Made by a program: the position numbers and the translations under genes. Shown piece by piece: positions 55,101 through 64,000 of a stretch of 64,000 bases of DNA. Source of the stretch: Okapia johnstoni (Eukaryota > Chordata > Mammalia > Artiodactyla > Giraffidae). Positions within the stretch are counted from its first letter, which is position 1. Each line of letters opens with the position of its first letter. The DNA lies in assembly GCA_024291935.2 (NCBI GenBank), contig CM044310.1, positions 119,174,213 to 119,238,212 on the forward strand, in the 5' to 3' direction. The notes beneath the pieces were generated by a model. That model was not told where the DNA came from, searched no databases, and saw only the letters and a list, made by a program, of their open reading frames with translations.

Positions 55101-57461
55101 AGTCCTGTGAAAAAGATGGAATGTGAGACATCCAAAAGTGGTTAGAAGAGGATAGGGTCCTGAGGAGGTGGACAGTGACTGCTCAGTGGGTACAGGGTTT
55201 CCTTTTGTTGTGATGAACATGTTTGGAGCTAGATGGAGGTGATGGTTACTGAACACTCTGAATGTACTAAGTCCCACTGAATTGCACACTTGAGTTAATT
55301 TCTTACTGTGGCTATCATCTCCCAGTGGACAGGTCTATCAAATCATCAGGTTGCACACCTTAAACTTATAAATGTTGGATGTCAATTATATCTCAATAAA
55401 GCTGGGGAAAAGGATAAAATGGTTGATTTTATGCTATGTAAATTACCTCTTAATTAAAAAAAACAATCTTTGATCTCAGTACAGAGGAAGAAACTTGTTG
55501 GTCTATGTGAATGGTTCTCAGTGGGGTGATCTTGTCCCCTAAGCAGCTGGCACTGTCTGGAGACATTCTGATTGTCACAGGTTGGTGTGAGGGTGGGCAT
55601 CACTGGTGTCTAGTGAGTGAAGGCCAGGGATGCCACTCAATACCTGACCAAGATTTAAAACAACAAAAACAAAACCCAGGGACTTCCCTGGTGGTCCAGC
55701 GCTTAAGACTCTGTGCCTCGACCTCAGGGGGCACGGGTTTGATCCCGGATAGGGGAGAGAGGAGCCTGGCAGGCTATAGTCATAGGGTCGCAAAGAGTTG
55801 GAGGTGACTGAAGTGACTGAGCACGCGTGCACACAGGGGAATTAAGGGGCTTCGCAGGTGGCACTGGTGGAAAAGAACCTCCGGTCAATGTAGGAGATAC
55901 AGGTTCAATTCCTGGGTCTGGAAGATTCCCTGGAGAAGGGAATGGTAACTCACTCCAGTATGCTTGCCTAGAGAATTCCATGAGCAGGAGCCTGGAGGCT
56001 GCAGTCTGTGGGGTCGCAAAGAGTCAGATACCACTGAGAGACTTAGCACACACACACGCACCCACAGGGGGACTAAGATCCCCCTGCATCGCAGCACAGT
56101 CAAAAAAAACAAAATCAAGTGCAAAAGACAGCCCCCCACACTTATGAATGATACAACCCAAATAGTGCCAACGGTGGGAAACAGTGGTCTACGTCTCACC
56201 TTCTTGTCTCTCATATCCTAGAACCTTCAATCCAGTGGTAATTCTCCCACCGTTCTTCCACCCCAAGCCTTTCCCAACCCAGCTCCCCCCTTCCACACCC
56301 CGCTCTTCCCATCCTATCGGTAATCCCTGTCTTACCCGTGAGCAGCAGCACCAGGCCCAGTGCAAAAATGTCTGGGTACTTGGCCAAGAAGTGGGGCACA
56401 TGCAGAGAGAAAGTTCCCTGTAACACCTGAGAGATGTGGTCCCCTATCAAGCTGTCAAAAGCGGAGCTCCAGGCCCTGGACACACTGGCCGTACCTGCCG
56501 GAGCAGAAGATGGAACATTCATTAGCAAACATTCATTGAACCCCTACCTGGTGTCACGGGATGTCTTTGGGCAGGGGGAGGGGCTGGGGAGAAACATACA
56601 AAACGTTCTAATCTCAAAGAGATTCTTTTCACGGGTTGGGAAGAGTAGACTCGGACGATCCACAAAATAGATCAACTGTTTAATGTTAGGAGATCAATGT
56701 TATGCAAAAAAAGAGAAAAGAAAACCAGTCATTGGGAGTGGGAGGTCTTGGAGATGAGGGTTGAAATTTTCAATCAAGTAGCAGAGGGAAATCCCATGAA
56801 GGCATCAGCTGAACAAAGACCCTCGATATGGTGCGAGGATGAGCCTGTGGGCCCTGCCTCCCTCTCACCCACTTCCTGCAGTTCGCTGCCCTTCTTAGTT
56901 CTTGGTCCATCCTTTAAAGCTAACAGGAGAGAGCTGACAAGAAGGGAGCTGTGAGGTTTGCCTGCCACTATGACCCACGTCTCCCCACCACCACCAAAGT
57001 GGATAGCAGCAAAGTTCTCATGAACGAGTGAAGACCTAAATCCCCACTCATCTTAAGCCCCACACCTCCCCCCTCCCCATCAGCTCACCGATGACATAGG
57101 ACAATATAAGATTCCAGCCAGTGATGAAGGCGCATAGCTGTCCCACAGTGACATAGCTGTAGAGATACGCAGAACCGGAGCCCGGCACCCGGGCCCCAAA
57201 CTCGGCATAGCAGATCCCGGACAACACAGAAGACAGGGCGGCCACCAGGAAACAGATGACGATCGCTGGTCCAGCTTTATCCTTGGCCACCTCTCCAGCC
57301 AGGATGTACACGCCGGCCCCCAGGGTGCTGCCCACACCCAAGGCCACCAAGTCCAGGGTGTTCAGACAACGGGACAGGCGACTCTCGGACTCCTCTCTGG
57401 GCTCCAGTGGCCGCCGGCGGACCAGCTTCTGACCAAACTGGTGAACGTAGTGACACAGCAT
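52112..57461 (-). CDS. SLC7A3: Cationic amino acid transporter, SLC7A3-like, complete
   Basis: Eleven coding exons on the minus strand: 57461-57089, 56494-56336, 55104-54927, 54721-54609, 54459-54237, 54065-53926, 53821-53719, 53530-53331, 53126-52960, 52506-52398 and 52230-52112. All have GT/AG borders, phases agree at every join, and the total is 1884 nt (627 codons plus TAA). The family imports arginine, lysine and ornithine across the plasma membrane (system y+). The protein opens [16 protein letters not shown]. It has the substrate-region motif [17 protein letters not shown] (residues 42-58), [20 protein letters not shown] in exons 4-5 and many hydrophobic segments. Two N-glycosylation sequons (about N228 and N233) fall in the loop where CATs are glycosylated. 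Human CAT-3 is 619 residues, so length is normal. The ATG aligns with the CAT-3 start. The symbol names the closest family member; the KRAB-ZNF neighbourhood suggests a paralogue. Confidence 0.93.
52690..52895 (-). repeat. CHR-type SINE in SLC7A3-like intron 9
   Basis: Lies between the exons at 52506 and 52960. The reversed element ends CACTGGACCACCAGGGAAGT, with CCTGACCAGGGAGGGAACCC inside. Confidence 0.88.
55160..55470 (+). repeat. Old L1 3' end in SLC7A3-like intron 2
   Basis: CTGAATTGCACACTTGAGTT, then TATATCTCAATAAAGCTGGG, a diverged L1 tail. Confidence 0.6.
55508..55665 (+). repeat. MER5A-like hAT element
   Basis: GTTCTCAGTGGGGTGATCTT, ACTGTCTGGAGACATTCTGA and GCCAGGGATGCCACTCAATA follow the known MER5A order. 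Confidence 0.75.
55680..55835 (+). repeat. CHR head joined to a Bov-A tail
   Basis: CHR-like GGGACTTCCCTGGTGGTCCA to GGGTTTGATCCCGGATAGGG, joined directly to a Bov-A 3' part (GAGGAGCCTGGCAGGCTATA). Confidence 0.8.
55845..56065 (+). repeat. Bov-tA type SINE
   Basis: GGGGCTTCGCAGGTGGCACT head to ACTGAGAGACTTAGCACACA; in intron 2 upstream of 55660. Confidence 0.9.
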
Positions 57462-57490
57462 CCTAGATGGAGTTGAGGAGGTTACGATCT
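57462..57490 (-). other. 5' UTR part of the first coding exon, SLC7A3-like
   Basis: TTGTCTTCTCAG lies just upstream at about 57491-57502 and forms a plausible splice acceptor 28-30 nt before the ATG. The gene should therefore have at least one upstream non-coding exon. An alternative in-frame start at 57503 would fall across this acceptor and is not favoured. Confidence 0.55.
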
Positions 57491-57499
57491 GCTGAGAAG

Positions 57500-58150
57500 A
57501 CAAGACACAAAGTCATCAAGAAGGTCCATCTGCCCTTGGCCCTGGGAGTCTAATTCCATGGAGCAAGGGAGCGATGAGGGGCAGGTGGTAAGAGGACATG
57601 TGGGGCAAGTTCTCCATCTCCGAATGTTGGTTTCTTCAAACACAAAGAAGACTTTTGATGTGTTTCAAAGTTACTGGAAGAGTTGCTTGGAGACAAGTGA
57701 GAGGGAGAAGAATATGTCTCCGTCAACGTGCCACTTTGGCTTGTGCGTTGTTTTGAGCTGAAGGCGATTAAGACCCAGAAGATTCAGAAAAGTCTCCTTG
57801 CCTAGGCTTAAGTTAGTCTCCCTTAACTGATCAAAATCATTTAGATTAGGGGACCTATGGCAGGAAGAGAGCTGTTACCAGAGATAACTCTTTATCTCAG
57901 AAAGACTTACCTGCCGTGAGTGGCAAACGTTTATTTACCAACCTTCCCATCTTCCTGCGGGTTCTCTTCCCCTTGAAGCTCCAGATCCCCACCCCCTTTT
58001 CCTTAGCTCAGGGGAGCCTTTAAACCTGAATTGCTTGTCTTTGAACCTCAGCATATTTATGGGACTCCCATACATAGGAGTTTATTTAATCTGTCTTGTA
58101 TAAGTTTAATGATTAGACCCGGCAAAGAACCTAGAAAGAAAAGCTTCCCA
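57500..58150 (-). other. SLC7A3-like upstream intron
   Basis: No recognised repeat. A donor-like CACGGCAG then GTAAGTCT on the minus strand at about 57905-57920 could end an untranslated exon; unsupported by anything else. Confidence 0.3.
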
Positions 58151-58154
58151 CCCC

Positions 58155-58290
58155 CTCACAGAAGCAAATGGCAACCCACTCCAGTATTCTTGCCTGGAGA
58201 ACTCCACGGACAGAGGAACCTGGTGAACTATAGTCCATGGGGTCACCAAGAGTCAGACATGACTGAGCGACTAACACACGCACAGAGAAG
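58155..58290 (+). repeat. Bov-A SINE fragment
   Basis: AAATGGCAACCCACTCCAGT to GACTGAGCGACTAACACACG. Confidence 0.88.
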
Positions 58291-58369
58291 CAAAATCTTT
58301 CAACAAAGAGCCTGGCACACAGTAGCTGCTTAACTGGTATTAGCTAAATGGGTAAGAATGCTGGATTTG

Positions 58370-58505
58370 TTTTTTTTTTTTTTTAATCTTTTGGTCCTGC
58401 AGCATAGTTTGTGGGATCTTAGTTCCCTGACCACGGCTTGAACCCATGCCGTTTTCACTGGTTGCACTGAGTCTTGACCGCTGGACCACCAGGGAGGTCC
58501 CAAGA
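58370..58505 (-). repeat. CHR-type SINE
   Basis: T run, GTGGGATCTTAGTTCCCTGA, CTGGACCACCAGGGAGGTCC. Confidence 0.88.
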
Positions 58506-58879
58506 GTGTTGATTTTTAAAGCAAAATCAACCAGCTCTGCTGGTTCAAATCTGGCACTGTGATGTGGGGCTTGTTTGATTTCCCACAAGCTACATACTAC
58601 TTTGTCCTCCTTTCGCCTATAAAACAGAGAAATTAATTATTACCATCGTTACTCCCCCTTCCCTATTATGTGTGATATGACAGTTGAAGGGGCTCAGTGA
58701 TCAGAGCAATGAAACCAAGTCCCCCAGTAACTGAGTTTCCCTGCTGACTTTAGGATTCATCTCTCCATCCAAAACTTTATTCCCTTTCTGGTCCCAGTCC
58801 TATTCCCCTCGGGGAATCAAAAAAAGGAGGGCCGGTGGGGGGGGAAGGACTAGGGGGAAGAGATTGTCAGGCAGTTTAG

Positions 58880-59095
58880 GATGGACATGCACACACTGCT
58901 GTATTTAAAATGGATAATCAACAAGAATCGACTAGATAGCAGGGAACTCCTCTGCTCAGTGTTATGTGGCAGCCTGGATGGGAAGGGAGTTTGGGGAAGA
59001 ATGGATACATGCAGATGTATGGTTGAGTCCCTTTGTCTGCCTGAAACTATTACATTGTTAATCGGCTATATTCCAATAAAAAAGCTTTAAAAAAG
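58880..59095 (+). repeat. L1 3' end
   Basis: GGCAGCCTGGATGGGAAGGG and GGCTATATTCCAATAAAAAA. Confidence 0.85.
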
Positions 59096-59194
59096 GAAAA
59101 AAGGAGAGATTCAGCTCAAGGAGGACCCTGGAGGACCCTTCCGGTACAAAAGTCTCTCATTTGTTTGTAGACAAAGGATTTACCCTCCGAGGTC

Positions 59195-59230
59195 TTACCT
59201 GAGTTCCAAATGCAGATTCCACAGTACTAA
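59195..59230 (-). other. Possible untranslated exon donor
   Basis: On the minus strand GGAACTCAG is followed by GTAAGACC, a good donor. It lies between the coding start and the GC-box region, so it may end a 5' untranslated exon of the SLC7A3-like gene. Only the splice-like sequence supports this. Confidence 0.25.
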
Positions 59231-59519
59231 TTAGAGAAGTGATAGAAACAAAGAAGAAGGAGCACCAAATAATCTCCAAGGGAAAAACAGCCTGATGTTC
59301 TTATTTTTTCCCCAGGCTCCAGGTAAATAACACAGTGCCTCAACCATTGCTTTTGCTCTCCTAGAAAGAAGTTGAGGGATCCCAGAGATCCTGATTTGCT
59401 AGTTTACCTTGCAGCAACACACAGATCAATCACAATCGCCTGATGACCCACTGAGTCACAAAAATGCTGACAGGATGTCTGCAACTGAGATCTTATCCAG
59501 AAGCTGCAATCACAAAGAC

Positions 59520-59945
59520 CACCTCCTAGAAAGAAAGAAAAGCACCAATACAGTATACTAATGCATATATATGGAATTTGAAAGATGGTAATGGTAACCC
59601 TATATGCGAGACAGAATAAGAGACACAGATGCATAGAACAGTCCTGTGGACTCTGAGGAAGAAGGTGAAGGTGGGACGTTCTGGGACAATAACATTGAAA
59701 CATGTATATTGTCATATGTGAAGCGGAACACCATTCCATGTTCTCTGCATGGGACGGATGCTCAGGGCTGGAGCATTGGGATGACCCAGAGGGATGGGAT
59801 GGGGAGGGAGGTGGGAGGAGGGTTCGGGAGGGGGAGCACATGTGAACCCATGGCTGATTCATGTCAATGTATGGCAAAAACTACTACAATATTGTAAAGT
59901 AATTGGCCCCTCAACTAAAATAAATAAATTTATTAAAAAAAAAAA
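59520..59945 (+). repeat. L1 3' end
   Basis: ACTAATGCATATATATGGAA, GATGGGGAGGGAGGTGGGAG, ATTCATGTCAATGTATGGCA and a long A-rich tail. Confidence 0.88.
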
Positions 59946-59977
59946 AAACAAAAAAAAACAAAGACCACCTCCTTTCT

Positions 59978-60185
59978 GGGCTCCCCAGGTGGCTCAGTGG
60001 TAAAGAATCCACCTGCCAGTGAAGGAGAAAGGAGTTTCCTGTCTGGGTCGAGAAGATGCTCTGGAGGAGGGAATGGCAACCGGTTCCAGTATTCTTGCCT
60101 GGAGAACCCCGTTGACAGAGGAGCCTGGCAGGCTATAGTCTACAGGATCACAAAGAGTCAGACACGACTGAGTGACTAAGCAGAC
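59978..60185 (+). repeat. Bov-tA type SINE
   Basis: GGGCTCCCCAGGTGGCTCAG head to CAGACACGACTGAGTGACTA. Confidence 0.92.
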
Positions 60186-60189
60186 TGTG

Positions 60190-60760
60190 CGTCAGGCACA
60201 AGATTCCACAAGTCTCACACTCCACCCATCTCTCCACCAAGGATCCTAAAACCTGAAGCTTTCTCCTCCATGGCTTGCAGAGTGACAAGGAATTGGAACT
60301 CTGCTTTGGGGCAGAAAGCAGATGGAATTAGCAGGGAGGGATGGACAGATTGTGGCCCAGCTCAGTCAAAGCATCAAACCAGAGTGCCCTCCCAACTGCC
60401 TGGAGGAAGAGGAGGCTAGCCTTCATTCTGGATCAGAAATGGCAGGACTCTGTTTCCTGATTCTTTGGGGCATGAAATATCTCCTCACTGCACAGCTCCG
60501 CAGGGTGAGGCTGATTCAGAGATCATGAGTCGCCATCAGGGTCTCCCACCCCTGAGACTCCAAAGTCCAAGGTTAGCATTTTGATTAAGAGTCAGGAAAC
60601 TCATCAGAATCTTGGCTCCTCAAACACCCCTGTGCCTTTGAACAGGTCGTATACTTCTCTGAACATGTGTTTCCTTCTTGCTCAAATGCTGCTGCTGAAT
60701 ACTTTAGCCCTGTTAGTAGGAATATAAATGCTGCAGCTGCTGTTGATCGAGTATGTTTTT
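60190..60760. other. Nothing recognised
   Basis: Non-repeat-like sequence between SINEs, with no exon or RNA gene supported. Confidence 0.3.
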
Positions 60761-60764
60761 TTCC

Positions 60765-60892
60765 TGGGACTTTCCTGTCTGTCCAGTGGGTAAGAGTCCA
60801 CCTTCTAGTGCAGGGGATACAGGCTCAATCCATAGTCAAGCAATAAGATCCCACATGCCCTGCTGTGTAGCACAACCAAAAAATAAATTCTG
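60765..60892 (+). repeat. CHR-type SINE
   Basis: GGGACTTTCCTGTCTGTCCA head, GGCTCAATCCATAGTCAAGC, A-rich end. Confidence 0.8.
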
Positions 60893-61115
60893 TCAGTTCA
60901 GTCGCTTAGTCGTGTCCGACTCTTTTCAACCCCATGGACTGCAGCACACCAGGCCTCCTTGCCCATCACCAACTCCCGGAGCTTACTCACTCATGTCCAT
61001 CGAGTCAGTGATGCAATCCAGCCATCTCATCCTCTGTCATCCCCTTCTCCTCCCACCTTCAATCTTTCCTAGCATCAGAGTCATTTCCAGTGAGTCAGTT
61101 CTTCAAATCTTTCTT
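60893..61115 (-). repeat. BovB 3' end fragment
   Basis: Reversed: CAGTTCAGTCGCTTAGTCGT to CATCAGAGTCATTTCCAGTG. Confidence 0.9.
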
Positions 61116-61360
61116 TAAAAAAAAATGTACGGTGGTTCCTTCAAAAACTAAAAATGGATTTACCATTATGATCCAGCAACTTCTCCTACAGGTGTATACC
61201 CCAAAGAACTGAAAATAAGGTCTCGAAGAGATATTTGTACACCCATGTTCATAGCAGCAGTATTCACAGTAGCTGAAAGATGGAAGACTCCCAGAAGTCC
61301 ATCCTCAAAGGAATGATAAACACTATACAGACAGTAGAATATTACTCAGCCTTAAGAAGG

Positions 61361-62062
61361 AACTAAAGAGTCTCTTGATGAAGGTGAAAAAGGAGAGTGA
61401 AAAACCTGGCTTAAAACTCAACATTCGAAAAACTAAGATCATGGCATCCAGTCCTATCATTTCATGGCAAATAGATGGGGAGACAATGGAAACAGTGACA
61501 GACTTTATTTTCTTGGGTTCCAGAATCATCGCAGACTGTGACTGCAGCCATGAAATTAAAAGACACTTGTTCCGTGGAAGAAAAGCCATGACAAACATAG
61601 ACAGCATATTAAAAAGCAGAGACATCAGCTTGTTGACAAAGGTCCATTTAGTCAAAGCTATGATTTTTTTCAATAGTCATGAATGGATCATAAAGAAGGC
61701 TGAGCATTGAAGAATTGATGCTTTTGAACTGTTGTGCTGGAGAAGACTCTTCAGAGTCCCTTGGACAGCAAGGAGATCAAACCAGTCAATCCTAAAGGAA
61801 ATCAACCCTTAATATTCATTGGAAGGACTGATGCTGAAGCTCCAATACTTTGGCCACCTGATGTGATGAGCCGACACTGGAAAAGACTCTGATATTGGGA
61901 AAGATTGAGGGGACGACAGAGGATGAGATGGTTGGATGGCATCACCAATTCAATGGACGTGAGTCTGAGTTGATTCTGGGAGATAGTGAAGGACAAGGAA
62001 GCCTGGCATGCTGCAGCCCATGCAAAGAGTTGGACACGACTGAGCGACTGAACAACAACAAA
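61361..62062 (+). repeat. BovB LINE fragment nested in L1
   Basis: Reverse transcriptase pieces on the plus strand (ESEKPGLKLNIRKTKIMASS at 61375-61710) with stops and frame shifts, ending GACACGACTGAGCGACTGAA. Confidence 0.92.
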
Positions 62063-62079
62063 GAAAAAATGGAAAAGGG

Positions 62080-62195
62080 AATTCTCTGATGATCCAGCGG
62101 TTAAGACTCGGGGCAATCACTGCAGGGGACACAGGTTGGATCCCTGGTCTGGGAACTAACATACCACGTGTTGTGTGGTGCAGTGGAGGGGGGAG
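62080..62195 (+). repeat. CHR-type SINE nested in L1
   Basis: GGGAATTCTCTGATGATCCA head, GGTTGGATCCCTGGTCTGGG. Confidence 0.85.
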
Positions 62196-62554
62196 GGCGG
62201 GGAAGGAAATTCTGACACAGGCTACAACACGCAAGAACCTTGAGAACATTATGCTAAGTGACGTTTGCCAGTCACTAAAAGACAAAAATTGTATGATTCC
62301 ACTTCTATGAAGTACATAGTCAAAGTTACTTGACTAGAGACAGAAAGTAGAATGGTGCTTTTCCAGGGTCTGGGGTGAGAGGGAAATAAGGACAAATTGT
62401 TAAGTGAGGACACAGTTTCAGTTTTACAAGAGGAGAAGAGCTCTAGAGATGGGCTGCCCAGTAATGTGACTATACTTAACATTACTGAACTGGAAGCTTA
62501 AAAATAGTTAAGATGGCAAATTGTACGTCACACGGTGTTACGTATATTTCTGTT

Positions 62555-62755
62555 GTTGCTTAGTCACTAAGTCATGTGCAACCCCATGGACCGTAGTCCA
62601 CCAGGCTCCTCCGTCCATGGGATTCTCCAGGCAAGAATACTGGAGTGGGGTGCCATGCCGTCCTCCAGGGGATCTTCCCAATCCAAGGATCAAACCCACA
62701 TCTCCTAATTGGCAGGCAGATTCTTTACCACTGAGCCACCTGGGAAACCCTTACG
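62555..62755 (-). repeat. Bov-tA type SINE
   Basis: GTTGCTTAGTCACTAAGTCA to CACTGAGCCACCTGGGAAAC. Confidence 0.9.
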
Positions 62756-62789
62756 TGTATTTTTACCAATGTTTAAAAAAATTCTGCCA

Positions 62790-63210
62790 ATGATAAATAA
62801 TAGAGCCAGCTTCACAGAATTGCTGGGTGTAAGGAACCCGAAAGTGATTTAAAGTAAATCACCACACAGCCCTCCTTCATAGGTACCAAACTCTAGATGA
62901 TTAAGTCCCTTATAGTTGCCCCAGCATCCGTAGAGGAGGAACCTACAGAAATGGACAGATGACAGTACACAGGAGACTGAAATCAGTGGCCCATGTGTCC
63001 TAAATCCTACATAACAGCAATCTTTACTAGTGTTTGAACACTTGTGAAAAAATTAGTCTAAGAGCCTCCAGATCTGATGCAATCTCCTCCCCTGCCCACC
63101 TCTCCTCACACAAGCTTATCAACTCCCAACTTCTTCTGCTTTCTTCTGGAAAATGGGTCTTTCCACCCTCCAGCTGGAACCAACTGCACACGTGGGTGGA
63201 TTGAAGAGGT
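62790..63210. other. Nothing recognised
   Basis: Unique-looking sequence upstream of the SLC7A3-like gene. No exon or repeat could be supported. Confidence 0.3.
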
Positions 63211-63214
63211 CTCT

Positions 63215-63430
63215 TTAGGTGACGGTTCAGTTGTGTCCCACTCTTTGTGACCCTATGGACTGTAGCCCACCAGGCTCCTCTGTCCATGGGATTCTCCAGG
63301 CAAGAATACTGGAGGGGGTTGCCATTCCCTTCTCCAGGGGATCTTCCCAACCCAGGGATGGAATGGTCTCCAGCGTCACCTGCATTGGCAGGCAGATTCT
63401 TGACCACTGAGCCACGTGGGAAGCTCTTAG
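63215..63430 (-). repeat. Bov-tA type SINE
   Basis: GGTTCAGTTGTGTCCCACTC to CACTGAGCCACGTGGGAAGC. Confidence 0.9.
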
Positions 63431-63507
63431 GCTTTTAGGAGATCTCTTTAGGAGGATCTGAACTCAGCGCCCAGTCTCCTACAGAAGAGGGGGTGACCGG
63501 GACTTAC

Positions 63508-63560
63508 CAAATCTTAGGAGCAGAGCCTGGAGCACAGGTATCAGTCAGTTCGGTTGAGTT
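63508..63560 (-). other. Possible 5' untranslated exon, SLC7A3-like
   Basis: The minus strand shows CTAAGATTTG followed by a strong GTAAGTCC donor at 63507. It lies just downstream of the GC-box repeat in transcript direction. A second donor (TACCG then GTAAGTG) at about 63989 runs off the window edge. Either may belong to the untranslated leader. Confidence 0.35.
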
Positions 63561-63650
63561 TAAAGCTGTGTAGGGTTGGAGCTGATAGATCTGGAAAAAC
63601 CAAATCTGGGAACTCTCCCACGACAGAAAGACAATTCTTAAGCCCTGGGC

Positions 63651-63685
63651 AGGGATGGGCGGGGATGGGCGGGGATGGGCGGGGC
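63651..63685. promoter_or_regulatory. Tandem GC-box repeat
   Basis: Four copies in a row of a 10-bp unit, GGGATGGGCG, each containing a GGGCGG (Sp1-type) core across the unit border. It lies upstream of the possible leader exon at 63508 and could be a promoter element. Confidence 0.5.
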
Positions 63686-64000
63686 AAGTCTGCAATGGTG
63701 CAATCAGCCACTTCTCTTCTGAGCTTGCCCTCAGGGGACGGTTCTGAGATTCTGAGTCTGCCAGTGGTAAAAATACACAGAACGTAAAATTTGGCCACTT
63801 CAGTCGTGTTAAGTACCTCACATCTTGTGCAACGGAACCCCAGGACTTTTTTTCATCTGGCAAAACGGAACCTCTGTCCCCATTCAACCACAATTCCCTC
63901 TTCCTCCTCCACCAGCTCCTGACGATCTCATTTCCTCTCTCTGTCACTATGAATCTGACCATTTAGTAGAATCACTTAATTTCACTTACCGGTATGTCCA

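Larger units (their letters stand above)
61120..62545 (+). repeat. Old L1 split by BovB and CHR insertions
   Basis: L1 ORF2 sequence at 61120-61360 (ATTTACCATTATGATCCAGC to TATTACTCAGCCTTAAGAAG) resumes at 62210-62545 (ACACGCAAGAACCTTGAGAA, then a CAGTTTTACAAGAGGAGAAG tail). Confidence 0.8.

Noticed and set aside
57462..57503. Upstream in-frame start for the transporter ([14 protein letters not shown])
   Set aside because: It crosses a good splice acceptor, and the downstream ATG aligns exactly with the CAT-3 start.

Overview
The window is nuclear DNA from a ruminant, most likely a bovid. It is full of Bov-tA/Bov-A SINEs, BovB (RTE-type) LINE 3' ends, cetartiodactyl tRNA-Glu (CHR-type) SINEs and L1 copies. 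The genes have spliced mammalian structures. No microbial, organellar or CRISPR-like features are present.

Region 1 (1-29400) is a decayed tandem array of KRAB zinc-finger units, all on the minus strand. Unit A (about 1-10140) keeps a 15-nt start exon (7903-7917), a 127-nt KRAB-A exon (4495-4621), a 96-nt KRAB-B exon (3899-3994) and a finger block with stops (1640-2195). Unit B (about 10565-25935) keeps a start exon (23886-23900) and a spacer-plus-finger exon with many stops (17345-18795), but its KRAB boxes are gone. Unit C (about 25935-29400) keeps only a start exon (28654-28668) and introns. The units differ by insertions: a solo LTR and an HNRNPA1 pseudogene in A; a 5 kb L1 carrying a nested BovB, and a rearranged class II endogenous retrovirus (ERV), in B; a related LTR-like element in C.

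Region 2 (29500-33995) is repeats, including one arm of an inverted duplication (30030-31110) whose partner lies at 47210-48075. Region 3 (34332-about 46200, minus strand) is an apparently intact KRAB zinc-finger gene. A KRAB-A exon (38129-38264) splices in frame to an exon with eleven good C2H2 fingers plus one broken finger (34332-35647). A CpG-rich stretch (45130-45840), followed by duplicated ZNF143-like motifs and a TATA-like box (45946-46184), is the likely promoter region. The exon carrying this gene's ATG was not located.

Region 4 (52112-57461, minus strand) is a complete cationic amino acid transporter gene most like SLC7A3. Eleven coding exons with GT/AG borders join without a frame break into 627 codons. 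Its 5' untranslated exons probably lie upstream, towards 63508-64000, where a tandem GC-box repeat (63651-63685) sits. The rest is SINE and LINE sequence, much of it nested.

The two intact genes have unrelated roles: one is a putative sequence-specific repressor, the other a membrane transporter. Their proximity to a KRAB-ZNF cluster suggests an autosomal SLC7A3 paralogue rather than the X-linked SLC7A3 known in human; that is inference.
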